From contig JAIYCB010000006.1 of assembly GCA_027488215.1 (NCBI GenBank), positions 62,001-126,000 of the forward strand: a DNA stretch of 64,000 bases, read 5' to 3'. A program made the position numbers and the translations under genes. The notes beneath the pieces were generated by a model. The model worked only from the letters and a program-made list of their open reading frames with translations. It did not search any database and was not told the origin of the DNA. Source of the DNA: Comamonadaceae bacterium. GTDB taxonomy: Bacteria; Pseudomonadota; Gammaproteobacteria; Burkholderiales; Burkholderiaceae_C. Of this stretch, positions 8,732 through 17,475 are shown piece after piece; positions within the stretch are counted from its first letter, which is position 1, and the number at the start of each line of letters is the position of its first letter.

Positions 8732-9700
8732 ATGATGACCTCCAAACCCGATGTCCTGGCCGTGGCCAAATTGCACCCCTTTTATTTGCAGTCCTTGCAA
8801 AACTTGTACACCGTGCACGACCGCACCCACACCGAAGACCCAGCGGCTTTTAAGGCTCTGGCGCCGCGTATCGTGGGGGTGGCGGGCACGGGCGAGGCCA
8901 GTGTGCCGCGCAGCCTGCTGTCGCAATTGCCGAACGCCAAAGTGGTGTCGGTGTTTGGCGTGGGTTATGACGGTGTGGACGTGGCTGCGGCCATCGAGCA
9001 CGGCATTCCCGTCACGCATACGCCTGATGTATTGACCGACGACGTTGCCGATCTGGCCATGGGTCTTGTGCTGTCGGTGGGCCGCACCATCCCCCTGGCT
9101 GACCGGTTTGTGCGTTCGGGTCAATGGCCAAATGGCCCCATGAAATTGGCCCGCAAGGTGTCGGGCGCCCGCATGGGCATTGTGGGTTTGGGCCGCATTG
9201 GCAAAGCCATCGCCCGACGCGCCAGTGGTTTTGGCATGACCATCGCGTACACCGCCCGCACCGAAAAAACCGACTCTGGGTTTGACTTCTATTCCACCGC
9301 AGCTCAATTGGCTGCAAATGTGGATTTCTTGGTGGTCATCACCCCCGGCGGCGCGGGCACCAAGCACCTGATCAACGCCAAAGTACTCAAGGCGCTGGGG
9401 CCAAGGGGCTTTCTGATCAACGTGGCGCGCGGCAGCGTGGTCGATGAGCAAGCCCTGATTGAAGCCTTGCAAAACGACACCATCGCAGGGGCGGGGCTGG
9501 ATGTATTTGCCAATGAGCCCCATGTGCCCGAAGCACTGTGGACCTTGAGCAACGTCGTGCTGACGCCGCACATGGCCAGTGCCACCACCGAAACAAGACA
9601 AGCCATGGCCGACTTGGCCTTTGCCAACATGCAAGCGGGTATTTCAGGCCAGCCCTTGCGAACACCCGTGCCAGAGTGCATGGCCATGACAAAAAGATGA
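8732..9700 (+). CDS. D-isomer-specific 2-hydroxyacid dehydrogenase (GhrB-like)
   Basis: 322 residues. The nucleotide-binding domain has GIVGLGRIGKA from about residue 148. Catalytic residues of the family are visible: Arg of NVARGSVVDE near 232, Glu of ANEPHVPE near 261 and His of LTPHMAS at about 280. Such enzymes reduce glyoxylate, hydroxypyruvate or 2-ketogluconate. Since it begins a unit with gluconokinase, gluconate 5-dehydrogenase-like and idonate dehydrogenase-like genes, reduction of 2-ketogluconate or 2-keto-L-gulonate is the likeliest role. Gluconokinase follows 13 bases later. MM start; the second Met is equally possible. Confidence 0.87.
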   Translation: MMTSKPDVLAVAKLHPFYLQSLQNLYTVHDRTHTEDPAAFKALAPRIVGVAGTGEASVPRSLLSQLPNAKVVSVFGVGYDGVDVAAAIEHGIPVTHTPDVLTDDVADLAMGLVLSVGRTIPLADRFVRSGQWPNGPMKLARKVSGARMGIVGLGRIGKAIARRASGFGMTIAYTARTEKTDSGFDFYSTAAQLAANVDFLVVITPGGAGTKHLINAKVLKALGPRGFLINVARGSVVDEQALIEALQNDTIAGAGLDVFANEPHVPEALWTLSNVVLTPHMASATTETRQAMADLAFANMQAGISGQPLRTPVPECMAMTKR

Positions 9701-9713
9701 ACCCTGGCGCCAC

Positions 9714-10259
9714 ATGAATAATTCGCCATTGCGCCTGATCGTCATGGGGGTGTCCGGCTGTGGCAAGTCCACCATGGCCACGGCCCTGGGTGAACAACTC
9801 GGGCTGGAGATGGTGGATGGCGATGACCTGCACCATCCCACCAGTGTGGCCAAGATGCGATCAGGCATTGCATTGGAAGATGCAGACCGCTGGCCCTGGC
9901 TGGACCGAATCGGTGACTTTTTGGCACAAGCCCAAGCGCCTGGCCGCGTGGTCGCTTGCTCCGCACTCAAGCGTGCATACCGCAACCGCATTCGCGAACA
10001 GGCAGGTCCGGTGCGCTTTTTGTTTTTAAACGGCAGCTTCGAATTGATCGATGAGCGCATGCGCCAACGTGCAGGTCACTACATGCAAGCGAACCTGCTG
10101 GCCAGCCAGTTCCAGGCTTTGGAGATTCCGCAGCCCGATGAATCGGACGTCATCACCCTGCCCATCAACCAACCCGTGGCCGAGTTGGTGAAGCAGGCAC
10201 TGGCATCATTGCAGGCATATGGTGACCATGCGCCGTACCGGATTCAAGCCGCACACTGA
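9714..10259 (+). CDS. gntK: Gluconokinase
   Basis: 181 residues, against 175 for E. coli GntK. The P-loop GVSGCGKST is at residues 12-20, followed by DGDDLHHP and KMRSGIALEDADRWPWL, which are hallmarks of the gluconate kinase family. It phosphorylates D-gluconate to 6-phosphogluconate, the substrate of the Edd encoded 20 kb downstream. It sits inside a co-directional unit, 13 bases after the 2-hydroxyacid dehydrogenase and just before a small dimeric-barrel protein. Confidence 0.93.
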   Translation: MNNSPLRLIVMGVSGCGKSTMATALGEQLGLEMVDGDDLHHPTSVAKMRSGIALEDADRWPWLDRIGDFLAQAQAPGRVVACSALKRAYRNRIREQAGPVRFLFLNGSFELIDERMRQRAGHYMQANLLASQFQALEIPQPDESDVITLPINQPVAELVKQALASLQAYGDHAPYRIQAAH

Positions 10260-10278
10260 TTTTTCAGAAAGAAGCCTC

Positions 10279-10617
10279 ATGTATATTCGCTGTGCATTTT
10301 TTCAGGGCCAAGTCAAACCCGGTATGGAAGAGGCTTTCAACCGCTACATCCGAGAGAACCTCGTGCCCTTGTGGACTCGATTTCCAGGTGCACAGGAAGT
10401 GCGCGTGCTGCGCCAGGTCGAAAGCGATGTGACCGATCCGCATTTCGGCATGGTCCTGTCGGTACGCTACCCCAGCCGCGAAGCCATCGAGATTGCTTTG
10501 GCCTCCGAAGTGCGCATGAAAAGCAAAGAAGTGTCCAAGGACATGATCGCCATGTTCGATGGCACCGTGTTTCACACCGTGTTCAGCGCAGACGACTACG
10601 CGTTGCCCACCGATTGA
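10279..10617 (+). CDS. Small dimeric alpha-beta barrel-like protein of unknown function
   Basis: 112 residues. The pattern (an N-terminal strand IRCAFFQGQV, KPGMEEAFNRYIRENLVPLW helix, a second strand, a further helix and the C-terminal DGTVFHTVF strand) suggests a ferredoxin-like alpha-beta barrel of the Dabb/EthD/ABM superfamily. Such folds include mutarotases, isomerases and monooxygenases. Its place between gluconokinase and the gluconate dehydrogenase-like gene suggests a helper in sugar-acid handling, for instance lactone or anomer conversion; this is inference. Start at MYIRCA, with AGAAAG upstream; the longer frame overlapping gntK is rejected. Confidence 0.6.
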   Translation: MYIRCAFFQGQVKPGMEEAFNRYIRENLVPLWTRFPGAQEVRVLRQVESDVTDPHFGMVLSVRYPSREAIEIALASEVRMKSKEVSKDMIAMFDGTVFHTVFSADDYALPTD

Positions 10618-10640
10618 CGCATCCAATGTCAGGCGATGTC

Positions 10641-11408
10641 ATGAATGTTCTGGACTCTTTTCATTTAACGGGCAAGCGTGCCTTGATCACTGGCTCCTCG
10701 GCAGGTATTGGCCTCGCGTTGGCCCAAGCCCTGGCGCAAGCTGGGGCGCATGTCATCCTGAATGGCCGCACCGCCAGCAAGGTGGATACTGCAGCGCAAG
10801 CCTTGCAAGCACAAGGCTTGTCGGTCAGCTCGGCGGTGTTTGACGTGACCGATGCCGACGGCGTGCGCACGGCGGTAGACCAGATCGACGCCGAGTGCCC
10901 GATTGACATTCTGGTCAACAATGCGGGCATGCAAATTCGTGGACCTTTGCACGAATACCAGGACGACGACTGGCACACGATCATGAAGACCAACCTGGAC
11001 AGCGTGTACTTCGTGGGCCAGGCAGTGGCCAAAAAGATGATTCCGCGCGGTCGCGGCAAGATCATCAACATCTGCTCGGTGCAAAGCGAGCTGGGTCGCC
11101 CTGGCATAGCGCCTTACACTGCAACCAAAGGTGCGGTGAAGATGCTCACCAAGGGCATGGCCATTGATTGGGGCCAGTTTGGCATCAACGTCAATGGCAT
11201 TGGTCCGGGTTACTTCAAGACTGAACTCAACCAAAAGCTGGTGGACGACCCCGCTTTCAGCAGTTGGCTGGTGGGCCGCACGCCAAGTCGGCGCTGGGGC
11301 GATGTGCAAGACCTGGGCGGCGCAGCCGTCTTTTTGGCCAGTGATGCCTCACGCTTTGTGAACGGCCATATCCTTTACGTGGACGGCGGTGTGACCGCCA
11401 CCTTGTGA
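10641..11408 (+). CDS. SDR oxidoreductase, gluconate 5-dehydrogenase-like
   Basis: 255 residues. TGSSAGIG at 17-24, NNAG, and a Tyr-x-x-x-Lys pair (YTATK) near 158-162 mark a full classical SDR. The N-terminus (LDSFHLTGKRALITGSS) and the C-terminal FVNGHILYVDGG resemble gluconate 5-dehydrogenase (IdnO/Gno), which interconverts 5-ketogluconate and gluconate. The adjacent idonate dehydrogenase-like gene supports an idonate to 5-ketogluconate to gluconate route. I chose the ATG with AGG seven bases upstream; an ATG five codons earlier has no ribosome binding site. Confidence 0.85.
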   Translation: MNVLDSFHLTGKRALITGSSAGIGLALAQALAQAGAHVILNGRTASKVDTAAQALQAQGLSVSSAVFDVTDADGVRTAVDQIDAECPIDILVNNAGMQIRGPLHEYQDDDWHTIMKTNLDSVYFVGQAVAKKMIPRGRGKIINICSVQSELGRPGIAPYTATKGAVKMLTKGMAIDWGQFGINVNGIGPGYFKTELNQKLVDDPAFSSWLVGRTPSRRWGDVQDLGGAAVFLASDASRFVNGHILYVDGGVTATL

Positions 11409-11433
11409 CCCCCTTTTTGCAAAGAGACTTGCC

Positions 11434-12474
11434 ATGAAATCCGTTGTTTGCCACTCAGCCCAAGACCTGCGCATTGAAAACACCGAACTGCCTGCACTGG
11501 GCGAACACCAGCTGCGCGTGAATGTGGCCTTTGGCGGCATTTGCGGCTCTGACTTGCATTATTACCAGCATGGCGGTTTTGGCACCGTACGCATCAAGCA
11601 ACCCATTGCACTCGGGCACGAAGTCTCCGGTGTGGTCGATGGTTTCGGCTCAGGCGTTCAAGGTGCTGTCAAAGGCCAGCGCATCGCCATCTCGCCTTCT
11701 CGCCCCTGTGGGCACTGCCGTTTTTGCCAGGCAGGCCAGCACAACCACTGCCTGAATATGCGTTTTTACGGCAGTGCCATGCCTTTCCCGCACATCCAGG
11801 GCGCGTTTTCTGAGCAAATCATCATCGAGGGCTACCAGGCCCACCCGATTGCCGACCATCTGAGCCTGTCCGAAGCCGCATTGGCTGAGCCTTTGTCGGT
11901 GGGTCTGCATGCGATCCAGCGCGCAGGCAGCGTGCTGGGCAAACACGTGCTGGTGACCGGTTGCGGCCCGATTGGCTCGCTGCTCATTTGCGCTTTGCGC
12001 CGAGCTGGCGCAGCCCGCATCGTGGCCGCAGACATCGCCGATTTGCCGCTGAAATGCGCTAAAGAGATGGGCGCGGACGAAACCATCAACCTCAAGACCC
12101 AACCCCAAGCGCTCGATGCTTACAAGTTAGACAAAGGCCAGTTTGAAGTGGTATTTGAGGCTTCTGGCAGCGAAGCTGCTTTGCGCGTGGGTCTGGACAC
12201 CATCATGCCGCGTGGCGTGCTCATCACCGTGGGCATGGGCGGCGACATCAGTCTGCCCATGACGCAGATCGTGGCCAAAGAAGTGGACCTGCGCGGCACT
12301 TTCCGCTTCCACGCTGAATTTGCCACCGCTGTGCGCTTTTTGAACGAAGGCCTGGTCAATGGTAAACCCGTGATCACCGGCATCTTGCCTGTGGACCGCG
12401 CCATCGAAGCCTTTGACCTCGCCGCCGACAAGAGCCAGTCGCTCAAGGTACAGATTTCTTTTCAAAACGCTTGA
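11434..12474 (+). CDS. idnD: Zinc-dependent alcohol dehydrogenase, L-idonate 5-dehydrogenase-like
   Basis: 346 residues of the medium-chain dehydrogenase family. Catalytic zinc residues are visible as Cys37 (GGICGSD) and His62/Glu63 (GHE); the structural zinc has Cys92, Cys95, Cys98 and Cys106. The cofactor loop VTGCGPIG is at about 174-181. Together with the preceding SDR it matches the E. coli idnD/idnO pair, which converts L-idonate to 5-ketogluconate and then gluconate. Sorbitol or threonine dehydrogenase activity remains possible from sequence alone. GAGACTT precedes the ATG. Confidence 0.85.
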   Translation: MKSVVCHSAQDLRIENTELPALGEHQLRVNVAFGGICGSDLHYYQHGGFGTVRIKQPIALGHEVSGVVDGFGSGVQGAVKGQRIAISPSRPCGHCRFCQAGQHNHCLNMRFYGSAMPFPHIQGAFSEQIIIEGYQAHPIADHLSLSEAALAEPLSVGLHAIQRAGSVLGKHVLVTGCGPIGSLLICALRRAGAARIVAADIADLPLKCAKEMGADETINLKTQPQALDAYKLDKGQFEVVFEASGSEAALRVGLDTIMPRGVLITVGMGGDISLPMTQIVAKEVDLRGTFRFHAEFATAVRFLNEGLVNGKPVITGILPVDRAIEAFDLAADKSQSLKVQISFQNA

Positions 12475-12514
12475 AAATCACAGTTTTTCTAGACCCCTTT
12501 AGGAAGTTCACATC

Positions 12515-13264
12515 ATGTCCAAAATCGCCCTCGTCACCGGTGCAAGTTCCGGCATCGGCAAAGCCTGCGCTCTGGCACTTCTCAAGGAAGGCTGGCAAGT
12601 GGTCCTGGTCGGCCGCCGTGCCGACGCGCTGGCCGCAGCTGTGGCCGAAGCTGGCCCCAACGCTGGCAAGGCCCACGCCATCCCGACCGACTTGTCCAAA
12701 GAGCCCGAAGTCAAAGCCCTGTTCGAGCAAATTCGATCGCGCTTTGGCCGACTCGATCTGGTCTTCAACAATGCTGGCATCTCGCTGCCCTACACCTTGC
12801 CGGGCGACCTCTCGGGCGATGAATGGCGCAGGGCTGTGGACATCAATCTGAACGGCGCGTTCTACACCTTGTCGCATGCATTCAAGCTGATGCAAGAGCA
12901 AAGCCCCCAAGGCGGCCGCATCATCAACAACGGCTCGATCTCAGCCCACGTTCCCCGTCCCGGCTCGATTGCCTACACCGCCACCAAGCACGCCATTTCG
13001 GGCCTGACCCGCGCGGCCTCGCTCGATGGCCGCCCCTACAGCATCGCGGTCGGTCAAATTGACATCGGCAACGTGGCTTCGGACATGACGCTCAAAATGG
13101 CATCGGGCGTGCACCAAGCAGATCTGAGCATCAAGGCAGAGCCACGCATGGACATGTCGGCCGTGGTCGAGACCTTCATGACCATGGCGCGTCTACCCCT
13201 GTCGGCCAACATCCTGTTCACCACCGTCATGGCCACCAACATGCCGTTTGTGGGTCGCGGTTGA
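12515..13264 (+). CDS. SDR family oxidoreductase
   Basis: 249 residues. TGASSGIG lies at 8-15, FNNAG near 87-91, and YTATK near 153-157, so it should be catalytically competent. The C-terminal half (LDGRPYSIAVGQIDIGNVASDMT) departs from FabG-like proteins and lacks the usual VDGG tail. It is the last gene of the gluconate/idonate unit, following the ADH by 40 bases, and is followed by an intrinsic terminator. The substrate is probably a polyol or keto acid, by context only. Confidence 0.83.
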   Translation: MSKIALVTGASSGIGKACALALLKEGWQVVLVGRRADALAAAVAEAGPNAGKAHAIPTDLSKEPEVKALFEQIRSRFGRLDLVFNNAGISLPYTLPGDLSGDEWRRAVDINLNGAFYTLSHAFKLMQEQSPQGGRIINNGSISAHVPRPGSIAYTATKHAISGLTRAASLDGRPYSIAVGQIDIGNVASDMTLKMASGVHQADLSIKAEPRMDMSAVVETFMTMARLPLSANILFTTVMATNMPFVGRG

Positions 13265-13286
13265 TCGAAAGGGTACTCCCAGCAAC

Positions 13287-13315
13287 AGGGGCCTTGTCGG
13301 CCCCTTTGTTTTTTA
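13287..13315 (+). terminator. Intrinsic terminator of the gluconate/idonate unit
   Basis: Stem AGGGGCC/GGCCCCT with loop TTGTC, then TTGTTTTTT. It lies just past the last SDR stop codon; its T-run overlaps the end of the convergent enolase-superfamily gene. Confidence 0.85.
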
Positions 13316-14506
13316 TTGGCTGATGCGCACCACCGCATCGGCCCGCTTGTGCAGATCAGGCAGCAACTCCAGCCCCAAACCCGGCTTGTCGTTCAGGCTG
13401 ATCATGCCATTCTTGACCTGCGGCAACTCGGTCACCAGTTCCTTGTACCAACCGCTGTAAAAAGCACGCACGCTCTCCTGAATCAGCGCATTGGGGGCGT
13501 GCAGTGACAAGTGTGTAGATGCAGCCCACACCACCGGCCCGGTGCAGTCGTGCGGGGCCACGGGCAGCTGCCAGGCGTCGGCCATGGCGGCGATCTTGCG
13601 CGCTTCAGTCAGGCCCCCGCACCAACTCAAGTCGAGCATGGCGACACCCGCCACACCGGTTTGCAAATAGTCCTTGAAGCCCCATTTGTAGCTGAGCGTT
13701 TCGCTCGCGCAAATCAGGGCCTTGCAGTCCACCGCGTATTGCTTGAGCAGGTCCAGGCTGTCCATGCGGATCACATCTTCGTGCCAGAAGGTGTCGAACT
13801 CTTGCAGCGCGCGTGAAATCTTTTGAGCCATGGGCAAGCGCCACAGGCTGTGGAACTCCACCATGATGTCCATCTTGTCGCCCACCGCTTTGCGGATCTT
13901 GCGAAACGGTTCCAGCGCCGTATTCAAGTCTTGCGGGCTGATGTATTGCCCGTGCGACTTTTCAGCGGCCACATCAAAAGGCCAGATCTTCATGCCCGTG
14001 ATCCCTTCACTCAGCAGTGACTCGGCCACCTCGTCGGCGCGGTGCAAAAAGCCTTGCAAGTCCTCGTAAGGGCCGGCGTTGTTGCCCAGGCCCCAATTGC
14101 TGCTGGTCTGGTTCACGTTGCTGCGGATGTATTGGTAACCCGCGCAAGTGTTGTACACGCGGATCTCATCTCGGCTTTTACCGCCCAAAGCGGTGTACAC
14201 CGGCATGCCGGCGGCTTTGCCAAAAATATCCCACAGGGCAATGTCCACCGCCGAGTTGCCGCGTGTTTCAACGCCGGACCCGCGCCAGCCCAGATAACCC
14301 GTGATGTCGCGCTGGCGGGATTCAATGGCCAGCGGGTCCTGCCCTACCATTTTGGGGGCCACCCACTCGTGCAGATAGGCCTCGACCGCCTGCGCGCCCA
14401 TGAAGGTTTCTCCCAAGCCCACCAGGCCCTCGTCGGTGTGTAGGCGTACCCAAATGATGTTGGGAAATTCACCCAAGCGAATGGTTTCAAGCTGCGTGAT
14501 TTTCAT
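13313..14506 (-). CDS. Enolase-superfamily (mandelate racemase/muconate lactonizing) sugar-acid dehydratase
   Basis: 397 residues, matching acid-sugar dehydratases of the mandelate racemase subgroup. Metal-ligand regions are recognisable: MVEFHSLW, FWHEDVIR and CASETL. The general base region PHDCTGPV follows. The N-terminal capping domain ends near 125. At the usual KxK position the sequence is GMKIWPF, so the second lysine is absent. The substrate is not deducible; an aldonate such as galactonate, arabonate or lyxonate is likely. It is the last gene of the gntR-dctQMP unit, so the TRAP transporter probably imports its substrate. Confidence 0.82.
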   Translation of the reverse strand: MKITQLETIRLGEFPNIIWVRLHTDEGLVGLGETFMGAQAVEAYLHEWVAPKMVGQDPLAIESRQRDITGYLGWRGSGVETRGNSAVDIALWDIFGKAAGMPVYTALGGKSRDEIRVYNTCAGYQYIRSNVNQTSSNWGLGNNAGPYEDLQGFLHRADEVAESLLSEGITGMKIWPFDVAAEKSHGQYISPQDLNTALEPFRKIRKAVGDKMDIMVEFHSLWRLPMAQKISRALQEFDTFWHEDVIRMDSLDLLKQYAVDCKALICASETLSYKWGFKDYLQTGVAGVAMLDLSWCGGLTEARKIAAMADAWQLPVAPHDCTGPVVWAASTHLSLHAPNALIQESVRAFYSGWYKELVTELPQVKNGMISLNDKPGLGLELLPDLHKRADAVVRISQ

Positions 14507-14527
14507 GGTCGCTTCAACTCAAGACGT

Positions 14528-14560
14528 AAAAAAAGCCCCACAGCTTTGGACTGTGGGGCT
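14528..14560 (-). terminator. Intrinsic terminator after dctP
   Basis: Read on the - strand: AGCCCCACAG, a seven-base loop, CTGTGGGGCT, then a run of seven Ts. It lies between the TRAP receptor gene and the dehydratase gene, so it would reduce expression of the dehydratase relative to dctP or separate the two. Confidence 0.85.
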
Positions 14561-14572
14561 GTAGGCTGTGAA

Positions 14573-15580
14573 TCAACCGCCGCGAGCTTTACGCAGCTCG
14601 TCTTGCACCACCTTGATGGCGTCAGGACCAATCGAGTCCTTGTGCTTGTCATAAACAGATGCCACCCTGGCGCGGATACGGTTTTGCTCAGCAGGGCTGA
14701 CTTCGTTGACCTGCATGCCCTTGGTCCTGAGCGAGGCGAGAGATCTTTCATTCAGCGCGCGGTTGGCCGCACGTTGGACCTTCTGGCCCTCCATGGCGGC
14801 CTCACGGAGCACAGCTTGCTCTTGAGGATTGAGCTGATCCCACAGCTTCTTGCTGTAGAGCACCAGGAACGGGGTGTAGGCATGGCGCGTGACACTCAGG
14901 AACCTTTGCACTTCATTGAACTTGGAAGTTTCAATCGTCACGAAGGGGTTTTCCTGACCGTCAATGGTCTTGGTTTCCAGCGCGGTGAACACTTCACCGA
15001 AGGCCATCGGTACCGCATTGGTGCCCAGCGTCCGGAAGGTGTCCAAGAAAATGTTGTTTTGCATGACGCGCACTTTCACACCCTCAAAGTCTTCCAGCTT
15101 GGTCACTGGACGCTTGCTGTTGGTGAGGTTGCGAAAACCGTTTTCCCAGTAGGCCAAGTTCACCAGACCCGCCGCTTCCAGCTTGGCATTGAAGTACCTG
15201 CCTGCGGGGCCATCAAGCACGGCATCGGCTTCTTTTTCATTGGCAAACAAGAAAGGCAAATCAAACACGCCCAACTCTTTGATGATGCCGACCAAGGGCG
15301 AGCTGGAGGTGCAGACCATCTCTTGCGTACCCGCACGCAGTGCCTGGGTCGCGGGCAAGTCACCACCTGCTGAGCCACCCCAGAAGGCGGTGATCTTCAT
15401 CTTGCCACCCGTCTTGGCGGCCAGGACTTCTTGCATCTTCTTGACGCCCACACCCACTGGGTGGTCTTCGTTCACGCCGTTGGTGAACTTGATATTGCGA
15501 TCGGCAAACTGCGCCATGGCGCTCGATGCCACCAGGAATGTGCCCGCGATCAGGGTCACCAGATTTCTGCGTTTCAACAT
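14573..15580 (-). CDS. dctP: TRAP transporter periplasmic solute receptor, DctP family
   Basis: 335 residues with a signal peptide (MLKRRN, hydrophobic stretch, ASSAMAQ at about 16-23). The mature protein has the DctP-family features: FTNGVNEDHPVG near the start, VKVRVMQN carrying the conserved substrate-binding Arg, and MAFGEVFTALETKTIDGQENP. It binds an organic acid in the periplasm and hands it to the DctQM membrane pair encoded upstream. The DHPxG start and the ALQTGxxDGQENP motif class are typical of receptors for C4 and sugar acids. A strong AAGGAG ribosome binding site precedes it. Confidence 0.92.
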   Translation of the reverse strand: MLKRRNLVTLIAGTFLVASSAMAQFADRNIKFTNGVNEDHPVGVGVKKMQEVLAAKTGGKMKITAFWGGSAGGDLPATQALRAGTQEMVCTSSSPLVGIIKELGVFDLPFLFANEKEADAVLDGPAGRYFNAKLEAAGLVNLAYWENGFRNLTNSKRPVTKLEDFEGVKVRVMQNNIFLDTFRTLGTNAVPMAFGEVFTALETKTIDGQENPFVTIETSKFNEVQRFLSVTRHAYTPFLVLYSKKLWDQLNPQEQAVLREAAMEGQKVQRAANRALNERSLASLRTKGMQVNEVSPAEQNRIRARVASVYDKHKDSIGPDAIKVVQDELRKARGG

Positions 15581-15614
15581 GAATGTCTCCTTAAAAAAAC
15601 ACAGGGTTAAAAAA

Positions 15615-16913
15615 TCAACGCAACATCCACTTCATCGGTTCGATGACGATGGCAGGGAAAGCAATCAACAAGGCCAGCACGCCCAATTGCGCCAGCAAGA
15701 AAGGCAGCACACCTCTGAACGCCGTATCCATGTTGATTTTGGCCACGCCGCACACCACATTCAGCACAGTTCCCACGGGCGGCGTGATCAAGCCAATGGC
15801 GTTGTTCATGATGAACAATACACCAAAATAAACGGGATCAATGCCCGCTTGCTTGACCAAAGGCATCAGCACCGGCGTGAGGATCAGCACCGTTGGGGTG
15901 AAGTCCAGCGCCGTGCCGACCACAATGACCAGCAGCATCAAGACCACCATCAACAACATCTTGTTGTCCATCAGCGGCTCCATCATCTTGGCCACTTCTG
16001 CGGGGATGTTGGCCACGGTGATCAGCCAGGCGCTGACCATGGCAGCCGCTACCAAAAACATGATGACCGACGTGGTCTTGCCCGCGATCAGTATCAAGCT
16101 GTAGAGCTTGGACCATTGCAATTCGCGGTAGATGAACGCGCCCACCACAAAACTGTAGACCGCCGCCACCACCGCTGCCTCGGTGGGGGTGAAAATACCA
16201 AACTTCATGCCGCCGATAATGCACACTGGCAAACCCAGTGCCAAAAGGCCTTCACGGGTGGCCTTGATCCTGTCACCCATCGACATGCGAGGTCCCGGCT
16301 GCACGTTTTCGCGCTTGGCCACCCACCACCAAGTCAGACCGATCGCCAGCCCCATCAGCAGCCCCGGCACAATGCCCGCCAAAAACAGCTTGGTGATGGA
16401 CACGTTGGCCGCCACGCCAAAGATGATGAAACCGATGGAAGGAGGGATCACCGGCGCAATGATGCCGCCAGAGGCGATCAAGCCCGCCGAGCGACCCACG
16501 TTGTAGCCGGCGCGCTTCATCATCGGAATCAACAATGCCGCGAGTGCCGCCGTATCGGCAACGGCCGAACCCGACAGCGACGCCATGATGATCGCAGCCA
16601 TGACCGCCACATATCCCAGACCGCCCCTGAAATGCCCGACCCAGGCCATGGCCAGGTTCACGATGCGGCGACTCAAACCACCGGCATTCATGAACTCGCC
16701 CGCCAACAGGAAGAACGGCACTGCCAGCAATGGAAAGTTGTCAGCCCCGTCGACAAAACGCTGTGCAAGGATTTGGCTGTCAAAGGCGTTGATCATGCCG
16801 GTGCTGGCCATGTAGGCCATCAGACTCAGACCACACACCAACAAAGCATAGGCAATGGGCATGCCCAGGGCCATGGCACCGAGCAGACTGAAAATAAATA
16901 CGGCGACGGTCAT
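15615..16913 (-). CDS. dctM: TRAP transporter large permease, DctM family
   Basis: 432 residues, the family's usual length, with about 12 hydrophobic segments. Landmarks include PLLAVPFFLLAGEFMNAGGLSRRI, GGLGYVAVMAA and ITPPVGTVLNVVCGVAKI. It forms the sodium-coupled transport channel with DctQ. Its start overlaps the dctQ stop by four bases (ATGA), showing translational coupling. Substrate is inferred to be a sugar acid because the neighbours are dehydratases and a FadR-type regulator. Confidence 0.94.
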   Translation of the reverse strand: MTVAVFIFSLLGAMALGMPIAYALLVCGLSLMAYMASTGMINAFDSQILAQRFVDGADNFPLLAVPFFLLAGEFMNAGGLSRRIVNLAMAWVGHFRGGLGYVAVMAAIIMASLSGSAVADTAALAALLIPMMKRAGYNVGRSAGLIASGGIIAPVIPPSIGFIIFGVAANVSITKLFLAGIVPGLLMGLAIGLTWWWVAKRENVQPGPRMSMGDRIKATREGLLALGLPVCIIGGMKFGIFTPTEAAVVAAVYSFVVGAFIYRELQWSKLYSLILIAGKTTSVIMFLVAAAMVSAWLITVANIPAEVAKMMEPLMDNKMLLMVVLMLLVIVVGTALDFTPTVLILTPVLMPLVKQAGIDPVYFGVLFIMNNAIGLITPPVGTVLNVVCGVAKINMDTAFRGVLPFLLAQLGVLALLIAFPAIVIEPMKWMLR

Positions 16914-17461
16914 GCGCGCCCCCGCACTTCAGGTGTGATCTCCGTCAGCGTCACTTGATCTTCCGACTCGACCACCATCACCAGATCCGACTCAGCCAAA
17001 CGGCCCGTCAACAAGAGGGCCAGTTTGTGCAGATTCATGATGCCCATGACGGCGGCCGTGACGTAGCCAATGCCATAAATCCAGATCATGGGAATGCCCA
17101 CCACCACCGAAACATTGGTCACCTGCAAATCGTGCATCTTCCATGTGCCCCAAAAGAAAAGCGCGTTACAGCCGAGCATCATCACTTCGCTCAGGAAAAA
17201 GCACAGCTTCTTGCCCCCCAAGGACAAGCGCCTCACCAGCGTGTCCACGCCAAGATGGCCTTTTTCACGCATGGCCACCATGGCACCGATGTAGGTGAGC
17301 CAGATGAAACAGTAGCGCGACATCTCGTCTGAGATCGAAATCCCGGAGTTGAATCCATAGCGAAGTACAACATTACCGAACACCATGATGACCATGGCTA
17401 CCAAACAGGCTACGACCAGAAATTCGAGCAGTTTGAAAAAAGCGTCTATCGTTCTTTGCAT
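16910..17461 (-). CDS. dctQ: TRAP transporter small permease, DctQ family
   Basis: 183 residues with four hydrophobic segments at roughly 12-35, 47-66, 92-112 and 130-150. GNVVLRYGFNSGISISDEMSRYCFIWLTYIGA is the characteristic DctQ region. It partners DctM. The gene starts 14 bases after the GntR-type regulator ends and its own end overlaps dctM, so regulator and transporter are one transcription unit. A charged C-terminal tail of about 30 residues is slightly long. Confidence 0.92.
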   Translation of the reverse strand: MQRTIDAFFKLLEFLVVACLVAMVIMVFGNVVLRYGFNSGISISDEMSRYCFIWLTYIGAMVAMREKGHLGVDTLVRRLSLGGKKLCFFLSEVMMLGCNALFFWGTWKMHDLQVTNVSVVVGIPMIWIYGIGYVTAAVMGIMNLHKLALLLTGRLAESDLVMVVESEDQVTLTEITPEVRGRA

Positions 17462-17475
17462 TTTTGTATACCCCT

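Noticed and set aside
15183..16958. 591-codon frame on + strand
   Set aside because: Antisense to dctP/dctM; the His/Gln-rich product is an artefact of the opposite coding strand.
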